64,000 nucleotides of DNA. Source: Stenotrophomonas maltophilia (GTDB lineage Bacteria > Pseudomonadota > Gammaproteobacteria > Xanthomonadales > Xanthomonadaceae). Positions within the stretch are counted from its first letter, which is position 1. Each line of letters opens with the position of its first letter. Under the pieces are notes generated by a model that saw only the letters and a program-made list of their open reading frames with translations, did no database searches and had not been told where the DNA came from. The stretch spans positions 3,038,001 through 3,102,000 of the forward strand of contig NZ_CP037858.1 of the NCBI RefSeq assembly GCF_006974125.1. The letters run 5' to 3'. Shown here piece after piece: positions 56,065 to 64,000 of the stretch. The position numbers and the translations under genes are program-made.

Positions 56065-56463
56065 ATGATCATTCTCAGAACGAGTGAAGACACCATCCTT
56101 CAAGTTGTGACGCACCAGACATATGCGCTTACGGGCAGGCCGGCCAAGCTCTCCCCTGGTGATTGCATCCTGCTTTCGCTTGTTGGACGCCGCGAGGTTT
56201 CTTTCAGTATGGAGCTGGTGCGCGTTCGGTTGGATAGGAACAACGAGACCGACAAGATCTTTGGAAGGCACTGGCCCGTGATTCTCGACTGCAGGGATTG
56301 TTGGCCGCTGAAGACGCCTTTCGTGATGAGCGACCATGCGGTTTCGGGGCACAACTATGGCCCCGGAGGAACGAGCGTCTACGTCCAGCGCCAAGACCAG
56401 GAGGTCATCCGCGCAAAGGGCCTTCTGGGAACAAGGTCGTGGGCGGAATACCTGGGGACGTAG
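56065..56463 (+). CDS. Orphan hypothetical protein, 132 residues
   Basis: This protein is not recognised as a named family. It has MIILRTSEDTILQ at the N-terminus, a beta-rich core with SPGDCILLSLVGRREV and KIFGRHWPVILDCRDCWPLKTPF (Cys pairs DCRDCW), and GHNYGPGGTSVYVQ near the end. The G-[DE]-x-[IL] strand followed by F-G-x-x-W-P resembles EVE/PUA-like domains that bind modified bases, but this is only a hint. A very strong purine-rich ribosome-binding region (aaggggggggcgag) precedes the ATG at 56065. Its base composition is less GC-rich than neighbours and it stands between degenerate and perfect repeats, suggesting horizontal acquisition. Confidence 0.6.
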   Translation: MIILRTSEDTILQVVTHQTYALTGRPAKLSPGDCILLSLVGRREVSFSMELVRVRLDRNNETDKIFGRHWPVILDCRDCWPLKTPFVMSDHAVSGHNYGPGGTSVYVQRQDQEVIRAKGLLGTRSWAEYLGT

Positions 56464-56560
56464 CCTGACCCACCGCCGGCGAGGGGGGGGGCGATGCACC
56501 CGATCCCGGCGCATCGGGTGGTCGTGCATCCGCGAATGTCGCGCATCTGGGCGAGCAAGT

Positions 56561-56680
56561 CCCTCTGTTGAGGGGCTGCCCCGACAGGGGCGGGGAGAGG
56601 CCGGCAAGGGGAGGGGCCCGAACGTTGCGCAGCAACGTTTGGGGCGAAGCGCGCGCAGCGCACTTCGCGTCCCCAGCCAG
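56561..56680. repeat. 120-bp direct repeat, copy 1
   Basis: ccctctgttg to ccccagccag, 120 bp, identical to 56755-56874. Contains nested palindromes (ccccgacaggggcgggg, aacgttgcgcagcaacgtt). Each copy is preceded by a short stem-loop (catccgcgaatg here). Confidence 0.92.
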
Positions 56681-56754
56681 CGGCTTCTGCGAGGTACAGC
56701 CGATCAGGTATCCCAGCGTGGCGGAAATCCATTGATGGATCTGGAGCAACAAGC

Positions 56755-56874
56755 CCCTCTGTTGAGGGGCTGCCCCGACAGGGGCGGGGAGAGGCCGGCA
56801 AGGGGAGGGGCCCGAACGTTGCGCAGCAACGTTTGGGGCGAAGCGCGCGCAGCGCACTTCGCGTCCCCAGCCAG
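56755..56874. repeat. 120-bp direct repeat, copy 2
   Basis: Identical to copy 1, offset by 194 bp, and abutting the tRNA-Ser(GGA) terminator. Preceded by atccattgatggat. Confidence 0.92.
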
Positions 56875-56919
56875 ATAACTGAAAAAGGCCGCCCCAAGGG
56901 GCAGCCTTTTTCAGTTATC
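56871..56919. terminator. Bidirectional terminator after tRNA-Ser(GGA)
   Basis: A long inverted repeat from ccagataactgaaaaaggc to gcctttttcagttatctgg, with A and T runs on both sides. It follows the tRNA on the minus strand. Confidence 0.9.
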
Positions 56920-57012
56920 TGGCGGAGAGAGGGGGATTCGAACCCCCGAAGCGCGGTTTAGACGCTTACACACTTTCCAGGCGTGCTCCTTCAACCACTC
57001 GGACACCTCTCC
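56920..57012 (-). tRNA. tRNA-Ser (anticodon GGA)
   Basis: A 93-base class II tRNA with acceptor ggagagg, anticodon loop reading GGA, long variable arm and encoded CCA. It is divergent from dnaX. Confidence 0.96.
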
Positions 57013-57174
57013 GGATCCCTGCCATCGGCAAACGCCTCAGCAGGGGCGCAGATTCTAGCGGGCTGCGCGACACTTCACAAGCACCCCGGCCAGGAACCTG
57101 CGAAGGGCGTGCCGGGGGCGAGGGGGCTGGACAGGCATGGCACAATGGAACATCCGATGGAAAACGGTGGCCTG

Positions 57175-59187
57175 ATGTCCTATCTCGTCCTTGCCCGCAA
57201 GTGGCGTCCGAAGCGTTTTGCCGAGCTGGTGGGCCAGGAACACGTGGTCCGTGCGCTCAGCAACGCGCTGGACAGCGGCCGGGTCCACCATGCGTTCCTG
57301 TTCACCGGTACCCGCGGCGTGGGCAAGACCACCATTGCGCGCATCTTCGCCAAGTCGCTCAACTGCGAGCAGGGCACCAGCGCCGACCCGTGCGGCCAGT
57401 GCGCGGCCTGCCTGGACATCGACGCCGGCCGCTACATCGATCTGCTGGAAATCGACGCCGCGTCCAACACCGGCGTGGACGACGTGCGCGAGGTGATCGA
57501 GAACGCGCAGTACATGCCCTCGCGTGGCAAGTACAAGGTCTACCTGATCGACGAAGTGCACATGCTGTCCAAGGCGGCGTTCAACGCGCTGCTGAAGACG
57601 CTGGAAGAGCCGCCGGAGCACGTGAAGTTCCTGCTGGCCACCACCGACCCGCAGAAGCTGCCGGTCACCGTGCTCAGCCGCTGCCTGCAGTTCAACCTCA
57701 AGCGACTGGATGAGGATCAGATCCAGGGCCAGATGACCCGCATCCTGGCAGCAGAAGAGATCGAGGCTGACGGCAGCGCCATCGTGCAGCTGGCCAAGGC
57801 CGCCGATGGCAGCCTGCGTGACGGCCTGTCGCTGCTGGACCAGGCGATCGCCTACGCTGGTGGTGCACTGCGCGAGGACGTGGTGCGCACGATGCTGGGC
57901 ACCGTCGACCGCACCCAGGTGGCGGCGATGCTCGATGCGCTGGCCGAGGGCGATGGCCCGCGCCTGCTGCAGGTGGTGGCTGCCCTGGCCGAGTTCTCAC
58001 CGGACTGGAGTGGTGTGCTGGAGGCGCTGGCCGAAGGTCTGCACCGCATCCAGGTGCAGCAGCTGGTACCGGGTGCGGCCGTTGCCGAAGGCCTGGATGC
58101 CACCGCGTTTGCCGAGCGCCTGCGCCCGGAAGTGGTGCAGCTCTGGTACCAGATGGCCTTGAATGGCCGTCGCGATCTGCCACTGGCACCGAGCCCGCGT
58201 GCGGGCTTTGAAATGGCCGTGCTGCGCATGCTGGCGTTCCGTCCGGCTGCTGCGGTACCGCCGGTGCCGAAGTCGGTTGAAGGCGCCGCAGGCGGCAACG
58301 TTGCCGGTGGAGGCAGCGGCGCGGGTACCCACGAAGCGACGCCGGCCGCTGCCGCCGCTCCGGCGGGCCCGGCCCCGGCGACGCAGGTGGCTGCGCCGCG
58401 GGAACCTGACCCCGAGCCTGAGCCGGTCCCGCAGCCCGAACCTGACCCAACGCCGGAACCCGAGCCGGTTCCGGTGGAAGAGCCCGTGTCGCCGCCGCCG
58501 GTAAAGGCCGAAGCAGAGACGCCGCCGCCGGCCGCTGAAGCAGAAGCGAGCGACGACCTGCCGCCGTGGGCGACCGATGAAGCCGAGGCGCGTGACGAGG
58601 CACTGGCGGCCGAGATGGCTGGGCCGGACGCCGCCATGGTGGCGCCCTGGCATGAGTCGCCGGCTTCCGTCGCGGCTCCCAGCGAGCCTGCGCCGCCCGA
58701 GCGCCCGTTCCGCACTGAAGGCATCGCCATCGCGCCGGCCGCGCCGATCCCGGCGCGTGATACCGCGCCGCAGGAAGGTGTCAGCGAGCTGGCCACGGCC
58801 GAGGACTGGCTGGATCTGGTCGCCAACAGCGGCCTGAGCGGCCCGTCGCGGCAGCTGGCGGCCAACGCTGCCTTCATCAGTTGCCAGCACGGGACCTTGA
58901 AACTGGGCCTTTCGCCCGGATTTGAGTATCTGCGCTCGGAGCGCGCGCTGGCCGCCCTGGGCGAGATGCTGGAGAAGGCCCTTGGCCAGGCGCCGAAGAT
59001 CGTGGTCGAGACCGTGGAAACCGAACACGTTCCGGCCGAGACCCTGCACCAGCGCGCCGACCGCCAGCGTGGCGAGCGGCAGCAGGAAGCAGAGGCCGTT
59101 TTCATGGATGACCCGGAAGTGCAGGTGCTGATCCAACAGCACGGCGCCCGGGTTGTTTCCGATTCCATCCGTTCTTTTGACGAGTAA
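57175..59187 (+). CDS. dnaX: DNA polymerase III gamma/tau subunit
   Basis: This 670-residue clamp-loader ATPase has Walker A GTRGVGKTT, a four-cysteine zinc module (CEQGTSADPCGQCAAC), Walker B VYLIDEVHML and the SRC sensor (VTVLSRCLQFNLKR). A Pro/Glu-rich linker (about residues 410-460, EPEPVPQPEPDPTPEPEP) precedes the C-terminal tau region. The start at 57175 (MSYLVLARKWRPKRFAELVGQ) matches the family; the open frame runs further upstream into the tRNA-Ser gene. I did not see an A-rich slippery heptamer for gamma production. It is followed by ybaB and recR, the usual order. Confidence 0.95.
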   Translation: MSYLVLARKWRPKRFAELVGQEHVVRALSNALDSGRVHHAFLFTGTRGVGKTTIARIFAKSLNCEQGTSADPCGQCAACLDIDAGRYIDLLEIDAASNTGVDDVREVIENAQYMPSRGKYKVYLIDEVHMLSKAAFNALLKTLEEPPEHVKFLLATTDPQKLPVTVLSRCLQFNLKRLDEDQIQGQMTRILAAEEIEADGSAIVQLAKAADGSLRDGLSLLDQAIAYAGGALREDVVRTMLGTVDRTQVAAMLDALAEGDGPRLLQVVAALAEFSPDWSGVLEALAEGLHRIQVQQLVPGAAVAEGLDATAFAERLRPEVVQLWYQMALNGRRDLPLAPSPRAGFEMAVLRMLAFRPAAAVPPVPKSVEGAAGGNVAGGGSGAGTHEATPAAAAAPAGPAPATQVAAPREPDPEPEPVPQPEPDPTPEPEPVPVEEPVSPPPVKAEAETPPPAAEAEASDDLPPWATDEAEARDEALAAEMAGPDAAMVAPWHESPASVAAPSEPAPPERPFRTEGIAIAPAAPIPARDTAPQEGVSELATAEDWLDLVANSGLSGPSRQLAANAAFISCQHGTLKLGLSPGFEYLRSERALAALGEMLEKALGQAPKIVVETVETEHVPAETLHQRADRQRGERQQEAEAVFMDDPEVQVLIQQHGARVVSDSIRSFDE

Positions 59188-59193
59188 GACACC

Positions 59194-59514
59194 ATGCGCG
59201 GAAACATCGCCCAACTGATGCAGCAGGCCCAGAAGATGCAGGAAAACCTGCAGAAGGCCCAGGAAGAGATCGCCAAGATCGAAGTGACCGGCAGCGCCGG
59301 TGGCGGCATGGTCAGCGTGACCCTGACCGGCGCCAAGGAATGCCGCAAGGTGCGCATCGACCCGTCGCTGGCCAGCGACCCGGAGATGCTGGAAGACCTG
59401 ATCGCCGCCGCTTTCAATGACGCCTCGAACAAGATCGATGCCGAGTCGAAGTCGAAGATGGGTTCGGCCACCGCCGGCATGCAGCTGCCGCCGGGCATGA
59501 AGCTGCCGTTCTGA
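59194..59514 (+). CDS. ybaB: Nucleoid-associated protein YbaB/EbfC
   Basis: This 106-residue dimeric DNA-binding protein has the helical [34 protein letters not shown]-terminus (residues 1-33) and the [24 protein letters not shown] beta sheet. It lies 6 bases after dnaX, so it is co-transcribed. Small YbaB proteins bind DNA with little sequence preference. Confidence 0.96.
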   Translation: MRGNIAQLMQQAQKMQENLQKAQEEIAKIEVTGSAGGGMVSVTLTGAKECRKVRIDPSLASDPEMLEDLIAAAFNDASNKIDAESKSKMGSATAGMQLPPGMKLPF

Positions 59515-59522
59515 TTTTCGGC

Positions 59523-59578
59523 GTGGCACCCGTGCAAGCGGGTGCCACAGAACCTGTAGCCGTCGAGCCTGCTCGACG
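59523..59578. repeat. Palindrome pair between ybaB and recR
   Basis: gtggcacccg/cgggtgccac (59523-59548) is followed by a GTAG-headed stem-loop ccgtcgag/ctcgacg (59556-59578), a SMAG-like pair inside an otherwise co-transcribed operon. Confidence 0.7.
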
Positions 59579-59596
59579 CCATGAAAGCATGCCGCC

Positions 59597-60196
59597 GTGT
59601 CCGCACCCCTGCTTGAACAATTGATCGACGCGTTGCGGGTGCTGCCTGGCGTCGGCCAGAAGACGGCGCAGCGCATGGCCTACCACCTGCTCGAGCGCGA
59701 GCGCGAAGGTGGCCAGCGTCTGGCCGAGACACTGGCATTGGCGGTGGAGCGCATCGGCCACTGCGCGCAGTGTCGCGATTTCAGCGAATCCGAGTTGTGC
59801 CCGACCTGCGCCAACAGCAGCCGCGAGCGCAGCCAGCTGTGCGTGGTCGAATCGCCCGCCGACCGCCTGGCCATCGAGAACGCCACCGGCTTCCGCGGTG
59901 TCTACTTCGTGCTGCAGGGGCGGCTGTCGCCGCTGGATGGCATCGGCCCGCGCGAGCTGGGCCTGGAGCAGTTGGGGCGACGGCTGGCCGAAGGCGAGGT
60001 GCAGGAGTTGATCATCGCCACCAGCGCCACTGTCGAGGGCGAGGCCACCGCGCATTACCTGGCGCAGCTGGCGCGCGCAGGCAAGGTGCGGCCCAGCCGC
60101 CTGGCGCAGGGCCTGCCGCTGGGCGGCGAACTGGAGTACGTCGATCGTGGCACGCTGTCGCATGCGTTCGGGACGCGCAGCGAATTCCGCGATTGA
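59597..60196 (+). CDS. recR: Recombination protein RecR
   Basis: This 199-residue protein works with RecF and RecO to load RecA at gaps. It has the helix-hairpin-helix [20 protein letters not shown], a four-cysteine zinc finger ([16 protein letters not shown]) and the Toprim domain ([24 protein letters not shown]). The start is GTG at 59597; the SMAG pair lies in the gap to ybaB. Confidence 0.96.
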   Translation: MSAPLLEQLIDALRVLPGVGQKTAQRMAYHLLEREREGGQRLAETLALAVERIGHCAQCRDFSESELCPTCANSSRERSQLCVVESPADRLAIENATGFRGVYFVLQGRLSPLDGIGPRELGLEQLGRRLAEGEVQELIIATSATVEGEATAHYLAQLARAGKVRPSRLAQGLPLGGELEYVDRGTLSHAFGTRSEFRD

Positions 60197-60262
60197 GCAA
60201 CGGCCGGCATGGCCGGGCGTGAGCGGCCTACAATGCGGGAGACATCCCCGCCGAGGCCGACC

Positions 60263-60622
60263 ATGAGCAACGAAACCCTCTTCAGCAAGATCATCCGTCG
60301 CGAGATCCCGGCCACCATCGTCTACGAGGATGACGAGGTGCTGGGCTTCAAGGACATCGCACCGCAGGCGCCGGTGCACGTGCTGTTCATTCCGAAGAAC
60401 GAGATCATTCCGACCCTGGATGACCTGCAGCCGTCGCAGGCGCACCTGATCGGGAAGCTGGCGCTGGCTGCCGCCGAGTACGCGCGCCGCGAGGGCTTCG
60501 CACAGGACGGCTACCGCATCGTGATGAACTGCCGCGAGGATGCCGGGCAGACCGTGTTCCATATCCACATGCACCTGCTGGCCGGTGCGCCGCTGGGGCA
60601 TTTCGGTACGCCGGGGCGTTGA
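60263..60622 (+). CDS. HIT-family nucleotide-binding hydrolase
   Basis: This 119-residue HINT-type protein has the histidine triad HIHMHLLAG and the N-terminal LFSKIIRREIPATIVYEDDEVLGF. Such proteins hydrolyse adenosine phosphoramidates. The start at 60263 follows GAGG at 6 bases. It is 66 bp after recR and probably in the same transcript. Confidence 0.94.
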   Translation: MSNETLFSKIIRREIPATIVYEDDEVLGFKDIAPQAPVHVLFIPKNEIIPTLDDLQPSQAHLIGKLALAAAEYARREGFAQDGYRIVMNCREDAGQTVFHIHMHLLAGAPLGHFGTPGR

Positions 60623-60629
60623 AGCCCCT

Positions 60630-60652
60630 ATCCACGCATGGCGTGGATCTAC
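60630..60652 (-). repeat. SMAG-type GTAG palindrome, single
   Basis: atccacgc-atg-gcgtggatctac, GTAG-headed on the minus strand. Confidence 0.8.
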
Positions 60653-60674
60653 AGTGGCAGCTGCTGGATGAAAG

Positions 60675-60698
60675 AAGGCCGCCCGAGGGCGGCCTTTT
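60675..60698 (+). terminator. Terminator after the HIT gene
   Basis: aaggccgccc-ga-gggcggcctt followed by a short T run. Confidence 0.88.
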
Positions 60699-60721
60699 CC
60701 GTCACGCGTGCCGGTTGGCGA

Positions 60722-61249
60722 TCACCACCAGCCCCAGCGGCCGTAGCCACCCCAGTACGGGCCATACGGGCCCGGGCCCCAGGGGCCATAGGGGTAGGGC
60801 ACCACGTCGACCTGGCGCTGTTCCGGCCACAGGTAGATCACATCGGCCGACAGCTTCGGCAGGCGGTAGTCGTAGTCCCCGATGCGGGTGTTCTGGTAGC
60901 CATCGATCTTGCCGATGAAGGTCACGTCACGGCCCGCCTCAAACACGGCCGGGTCGTAGAAGCCGGCGCGGCAGGCGATGAAGCGGCCGTCGCTGGCGTC
61001 GGACGAGGTGGTGTTCGGGCGGCCACTGGCGTTGAGCGGGCGCGAGATCATCTGGAAGCAGGTCTCGCCCTGGCCGGGCTTGGTTTCGATGATGCGACCG
61101 CCCCAACGGACCGGCGTGCCGACCTGCTGGGTGGCGACCGAGTCGCGCGGGGAGACCAGGCTGAACTGTCCCTGCAGCGGCTTGGGGGCCGTGGCGCAGG
61201 CCGACAGGGCCAGCGTGGCCACAGCGGTGAGGAGGAACTTGGTGTTCAT
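60722..61249 (-). CDS. slp: Slp-family outer-membrane lipoprotein
   Basis: This 175-residue lipoprotein has a signal peptide with lipobox LSAC (NTKFLLTAVATLALSACATA), then the Slp domain (GTPVRWGGRIIETKPGQGETCFQMISRPL). It ends with a Gly/Tyr/Trp/Pro-rich tail (GPWGPGPYGPYWGGYGRWGWW). It overlaps the transglutaminase-like gene by four bases (ATGA). Slp proteins are starvation- or acid-linked in E. coli; the role here is unknown. Confidence 0.9.
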   Translation of the reverse strand: MNTKFLLTAVATLALSACATAPKPLQGQFSLVSPRDSVATQQVGTPVRWGGRIIETKPGQGETCFQMISRPLNASGRPNTTSSDASDGRFIACRAGFYDPAVFEAGRDVTFIGKIDGYQNTRIGDYDYRLPKLSADVIYLWPEQRQVDVVPYPYGPWGPGPYGPYWGGYGRWGWW

Positions 61250-63195
61250 GGGGAGGCTCCGGAAGTCGGGCGATGCCTGCGCAGGTCCCGCAATAATGAA
61301 GCGAGGTCGGTGCAAGTTCCAGCGTAACGCGCGTCGGCGAAACGCTGGCTGAGTGCGAGCAGGGCGGGATCGGAACGTTGGGCATGAACCCGCTGTGCCC
61401 AGTCCTGCGCGGTTTCGTGGGGGTGCCGTCCCAGCCCGAGGCGGGCATAGCGCCGGCCCAGCCCGCGCCAGGCACGCAGCAGCGGGTCACGTTCGCGCTC
61501 GCCCCGGGCCAGCAGCCAGGCCATCCACGTCAGGGCCAGCATCGTTGCCACCACGAAGCCAGCGACAAGTTGCGCAGGGCCAAGATCATCCAGCCCCAAC
61601 GGCTTGAGCAGTTGCTGCTGGCGGCGTGCATCGAAGGAGAGCACCAGGTCGTTCCAGCCGCGGCGCAGCCAGTCGCCCATCTGCCCCAGCTGCTGCCAGC
61701 GTTGCTGCAGCGGGCTGTCGGTGCCTGCCTGCAGGCGGTCGTCGAGGGTATCAAGGATGCGTTCCGGTGCGACCGCAGCGGTAGGGTCGACCCTTACCCA
61801 GCCGCGCTGCGGCAGCCATACCTCGGCCCAGGCATGGGCGTCCATCCGCCGCACGATCCAGTAGTCGCCAAGGCGGTTGTAGGTGCCACCGGCAAAGCCG
61901 GTCACCACCCGCGCCGGAATGCCGGCATTGCGCATCAGTACCACGAAGGCGGAACTGAAGTGTTCGCAGAAGCCGGCCTTGTAGCCGAACAGGAACTCGT
62001 CGACCGGATCGCGTCCCGCCGGCGGCGTCTGCAGCGTGTAGGAGAAATCGGTGGTGATCCATTGCAGCGCGCGGCGAACGATGGCTTCGTCATCACCGCC
62101 GGCATCCTGCCGCCATTGCTGCGCCAGTGTGGCCGTGCGCGGGTTGAAGCCACCGGGCAACTGCAGCGCGGCCCGTCGCAGATAGGGCGACAGCGTGCTG
62201 TCGAAGCGTTGTGGGGGCGCTGAATGCAGTCGCCAGCGGCTCAGCGACGCCAGTGAGCGCTCGCTGCTCAGGCTCATGTCCGCATCCAGCGTGCTGCCCG
62301 CAGGGGCGCGGCTGGGCAGGTCCAGTGCCACCAGCTGGCGCCGGTCGGTGGGTTCGTAGTCGATCTGATAGTCCCAGCCCTGCGTGCCGGCCTCGACCAT
62401 GGCTGCCGGCCGTCGATCGCTGGCGCGGTCACGTGTCCAGCGCCGGCCATCGAAGGCGGTCAGTACCGGTCCCCGCCAGTAGCGTTGCATCGGCTCGGGT
62501 ACCGCCCCGAAGAACTGCACGCGCAACGCCGGGGCATCGTCAGCCATCAGGTCCAGCCACTGGCCGGGCTCCATGCTGTCGGACAGCCCAGGCGTGCCGA
62601 CGGCACGCTCGGGAACGCCCCACAGCGGCGTTGCCAGCCGCGGGAACAGCCAGAAGCAGGCCAATGCCAGTGGCAGGCCGATCGCCAGCAGGCGGCCAAC
62701 GCCGCGCAGCTGCCCTCGCAGTGGCAGGTGGCCGGCGTGGCCTTCATCCCCGGCCAGGCGCTGCAGGGCGAGCAACGCGCTGATCCCCGCCAATGCGGCC
62801 AATCCGGTGGTCAGTGGTCCCTGGTCGAGCAGGAACGCCGCAAACGGGGAAAACAGCGCGAAGCCGAGCAGGCTGCGGGCATCGCGCCGGCTGCGCAGTT
62901 CGCTGGACTTGATCGCCAGCATCGCTGCCAGCAGGGCGCAACCGGTATCGCGCCCGGGTCGAACCATCCCCATCTGCCAGACGATGGCACCGAGCATGGC
63001 CAGCACCAGCAGCAGGCGCAGCGGCATGGGCAGGACCTTCCGCCACGACAGGACCGCAGTCACGCCCGCCGCGGCCGCGATCACGCCGGCCAGCAGGGGC
63101 GGCAACTGCAGCAGCAGCGGCAACAGCGCCAACGCCGCGCTGGCCAGGGTCCAGTTGCGGGCATTGCGGTCGAGCGAGGGCGTGGTCTCAGTCAT
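61246..63195 (-). CDS. tgpA: Transglutaminase-like membrane protein TgpA (DUF3488)
   Basis: This 649-residue inner-membrane protein has about six to seven N-terminal hydrophobic helices, a periplasmic transglutaminase core and a C-terminal helix plus DUF4129-like tail. The Cys-His-Asp triad is clear: GFCEHFSSAFVVLMR, MDAHAWAEVWL and WVRVDPTAAV. It lies in a DUF58-TgpA-Slp overlap string, part of the usual MoxR-linked envelope operon (moxR itself would be beyond the right edge). In Pseudomonas aeruginosa TgpA is essential; the substrate is not known here. Confidence 0.93.
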   Translation of the reverse strand: MTETTPSLDRNARNWTLASAALALLPLLLQLPPLLAGVIAAAAGVTAVLSWRKVLPMPLRLLLVLAMLGAIVWQMGMVRPGRDTGCALLAAMLAIKSSELRSRRDARSLLGFALFSPFAAFLLDQGPLTTGLAALAGISALLALQRLAGDEGHAGHLPLRGQLRGVGRLLAIGLPLALACFWLFPRLATPLWGVPERAVGTPGLSDSMEPGQWLDLMADDAPALRVQFFGAVPEPMQRYWRGPVLTAFDGRRWTRDRASDRRPAAMVEAGTQGWDYQIDYEPTDRRQLVALDLPSRAPAGSTLDADMSLSSERSLASLSRWRLHSAPPQRFDSTLSPYLRRAALQLPGGFNPRTATLAQQWRQDAGGDDEAIVRRALQWITTDFSYTLQTPPAGRDPVDEFLFGYKAGFCEHFSSAFVVLMRNAGIPARVVTGFAGGTYNRLGDYWIVRRMDAHAWAEVWLPQRGWVRVDPTAAVAPERILDTLDDRLQAGTDSPLQQRWQQLGQMGDWLRRGWNDLVLSFDARRQQQLLKPLGLDDLGPAQLVAGFVVATMLALTWMAWLLARGERERDPLLRAWRGLGRRYARLGLGRHPHETAQDWAQRVHAQRSDPALLALSQRFADARYAGTCTDLASLLRDLRRHRPTSGASP

Positions 63196-64000
63196 GCGGC
63201 ATCAATGCCAGTGCACGCAGGCACAGGTGGTGGTGGCTGGCACCCTGGCCTGGCCCGAACGGCGGGTGTGCAGGCAGCAGCAGGGTGTAGCGGCGGCCTT
63301 CGCGCTCGGCCATGTCGACCCATCGTGCCAATCGTGCGATGCGTGCTTCATGGCCCAGGGGGGCCAGCGTGCGCCAGTCGAGGATGACTTCGATGCCGAC
63401 CGGCTTTTCGTACTCGCGCACCAGCAGGCTGTCGCGGCGTGCCGAGTGCTTCCATGAAATGCTGCGTGGTGCATCGCCCGCACGATAGGGCCGTAGCTGA
63501 TGCAGTTCCTCGCCGCTGGCATGGGCGCGGGTGTGCAGCGGATCGTTGCCGCTTTCCGGCAGTGGATGAGCAAGCGCCTCGGGTTGCGGATAGACCAGCA
63601 GCGCTTGTTCCGGCCACACCCACGACCATGCCCGCACCAGGCCCAGTGGCTGGGTGGTGGACAGGCGGATGCGTGGCAGTTCCAGCCAGCCGCGGCGTTC
63701 GCTGGGAACCTGCAGTTCCACTTCACCGCGGCCGTGTGCAGGCAGCGAGGTCCAGGCTTCGCTGTCACCCAGCTGCAGGTGCAGGCCGTGACGTGCGCGC
63801 GGATCGCGCAGTGACACGTCCACGCGCAGGCGCAGTGGTTGTCCAGCCGGAACCGGTTCGGCGGAGATCGCGTCGATCTGTACGCCCGACAGCTGAAGGT
63901 GCGCGGCGATGGCGCTGGCGATCGCCGCTGCCGCCAGCAGCAGGGCCAGCAGCAACGCCGGGTTGTTGTTGTAGTTCAGTGCGCCCAGCAGCATGGCCGC
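63188..64000 (-). CDS. DUF58 domain protein (5' part beyond window)
   Basis: Visible residues start in a membrane segment (ALNYNNNPALLLALLLAAAAIASAIAAHL) and continue through the soluble DUF58 region with GEELHQLRPYRAGDAPRSISWKHSARRD, the family hallmark, and VREYEKPVGIEVILDWR. The reading frame remains open to the window edge, so the true start lies beyond 64000. It overlaps the tgpA start by 8 bases, so they are one operon. DUF58 proteins accompany MoxR AAA+ ATPases; the function is poorly known. Confidence 0.92.
   Translation of the reverse strand, partial: AAMLLGALNYNNNPALLLALLLAAAAIASAIAAHLQLSGVQIDAISAEPVPAGQPLRLRVDVSLRDPRARHGLHLQLGDSEAWTSLPAHGRGEVELQVPSERRGWLELPRIRLSTTQPLGLVRAWSWVWPEQALLVYPQPEALAHPLPESGNDPLHTRAHASGEELHQLRPYRAGDAPRSISWKHSARRDSLLVREYEKPVGIEVILDWRTLAPLGHEARIARLARWVDMAEREGRRYTLLLPAHPPFGPGQGASHHHLCLRALALMPHD

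Noticed and set aside
57175..59187. Programmed frameshift site in dnaX
   Set aside because: I found no A-rich slippery heptamer with a following hairpin in the region where gamma would end, so no claim is made.

Overview
The window is high-GC chromosomal DNA from a gammaproteobacterium of the Xanthomonadaceae, most probably Stenotrophomonas (S. maltophilia complex). The signs are many short palindromes starting with a GTAG tetranucleotide (the SMAG type of REP described in S. maltophilia), xanthomonad-style gene orders (phoB-phoR-ppk1-ppx, tig-clpP-clpX-lon-hupB-ppiD, gloB/rnhA/dnaQ, dnaX-ybaB-recR), an NAD-type isocitrate dehydrogenase and a Kdo kinase. No intact insertion sequence, prophage or CRISPR array was seen.

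Layout. Positions 1-4370 hold two tandem, closely related TonB-dependent receptors (the first is cut by the window edge). Positions 4671-10869 are the phosphate/polyphosphate block on the minus strand: phoB, phoR, ppk1 and ppx, with a likely Pho box before phoB and a 182-bp palindromic repeat between ppk1 and ppx. Positions 10986-18979 hold housekeeping and small metabolic genes: a BepA-like protease, glutaredoxin, an AhpD-like protein, icd, a secreted isochorismatase-fold hydrolase, a LysR regulator, a TauE/SafE exporter, a flavin reductase and a BI-1 protein. Positions 19160-20318 carry six tRNA genes. Positions 20508-29848 are the protein quality-control block: trigger factor, ClpP, ClpX, Lon, HU and PpiD, with a tRNA-Val and four identical tRNA-Asp genes between hupB and ppiD.

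Positions 30032-34624 hold mltD, gloB, a YafS-like methyltransferase, rnhA, dnaQ and a PP2C phosphatase. A tRNA-Ser(CGA) follows, with a duplicated 3' end that resembles an attachment-site scar. Next comes an autotransporter whose passenger begins with a ClpP-like serine hydrolase module (35283-38297). Positions 38550-41970 form a lipopolysaccharide-core neighbourhood: a DUF6165-type gene, a heptosyltransferase-type gene, kdkA, an MBL hydrolase and an NTF2-like gene. A tandem SMAG array, the 4.5S SRP RNA gene and a guanidine-II riboswitch in front of gdx/sugE follow. Positions 43213-54084 are one giant autotransporter gene (3623 codons) built from about two dozen ~90-residue repeats and a run of exact 207-bp repeats.

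Positions 54142-57012 hold a GNAT gene, a DUF3667 membrane protein and an accessory patch with an orphan gene and 120-bp direct repeats next to tRNA-Ser(GGA). Positions 57175-60622 are dnaX-ybaB-recR and a HIT protein. Positions 60722-64000 are a DUF58-TgpA-Slp cell-envelope operon cut by the right window edge.

How the parts fit: PhoR/PhoB sense phosphate starvation while Ppk1 and Ppx make and break polyphosphate. Tig, ClpXP, Lon and PpiD cover folding and proteolysis on both sides of the inner membrane. The two autotransporters, the TonB receptors and the LPS genes are surface components.
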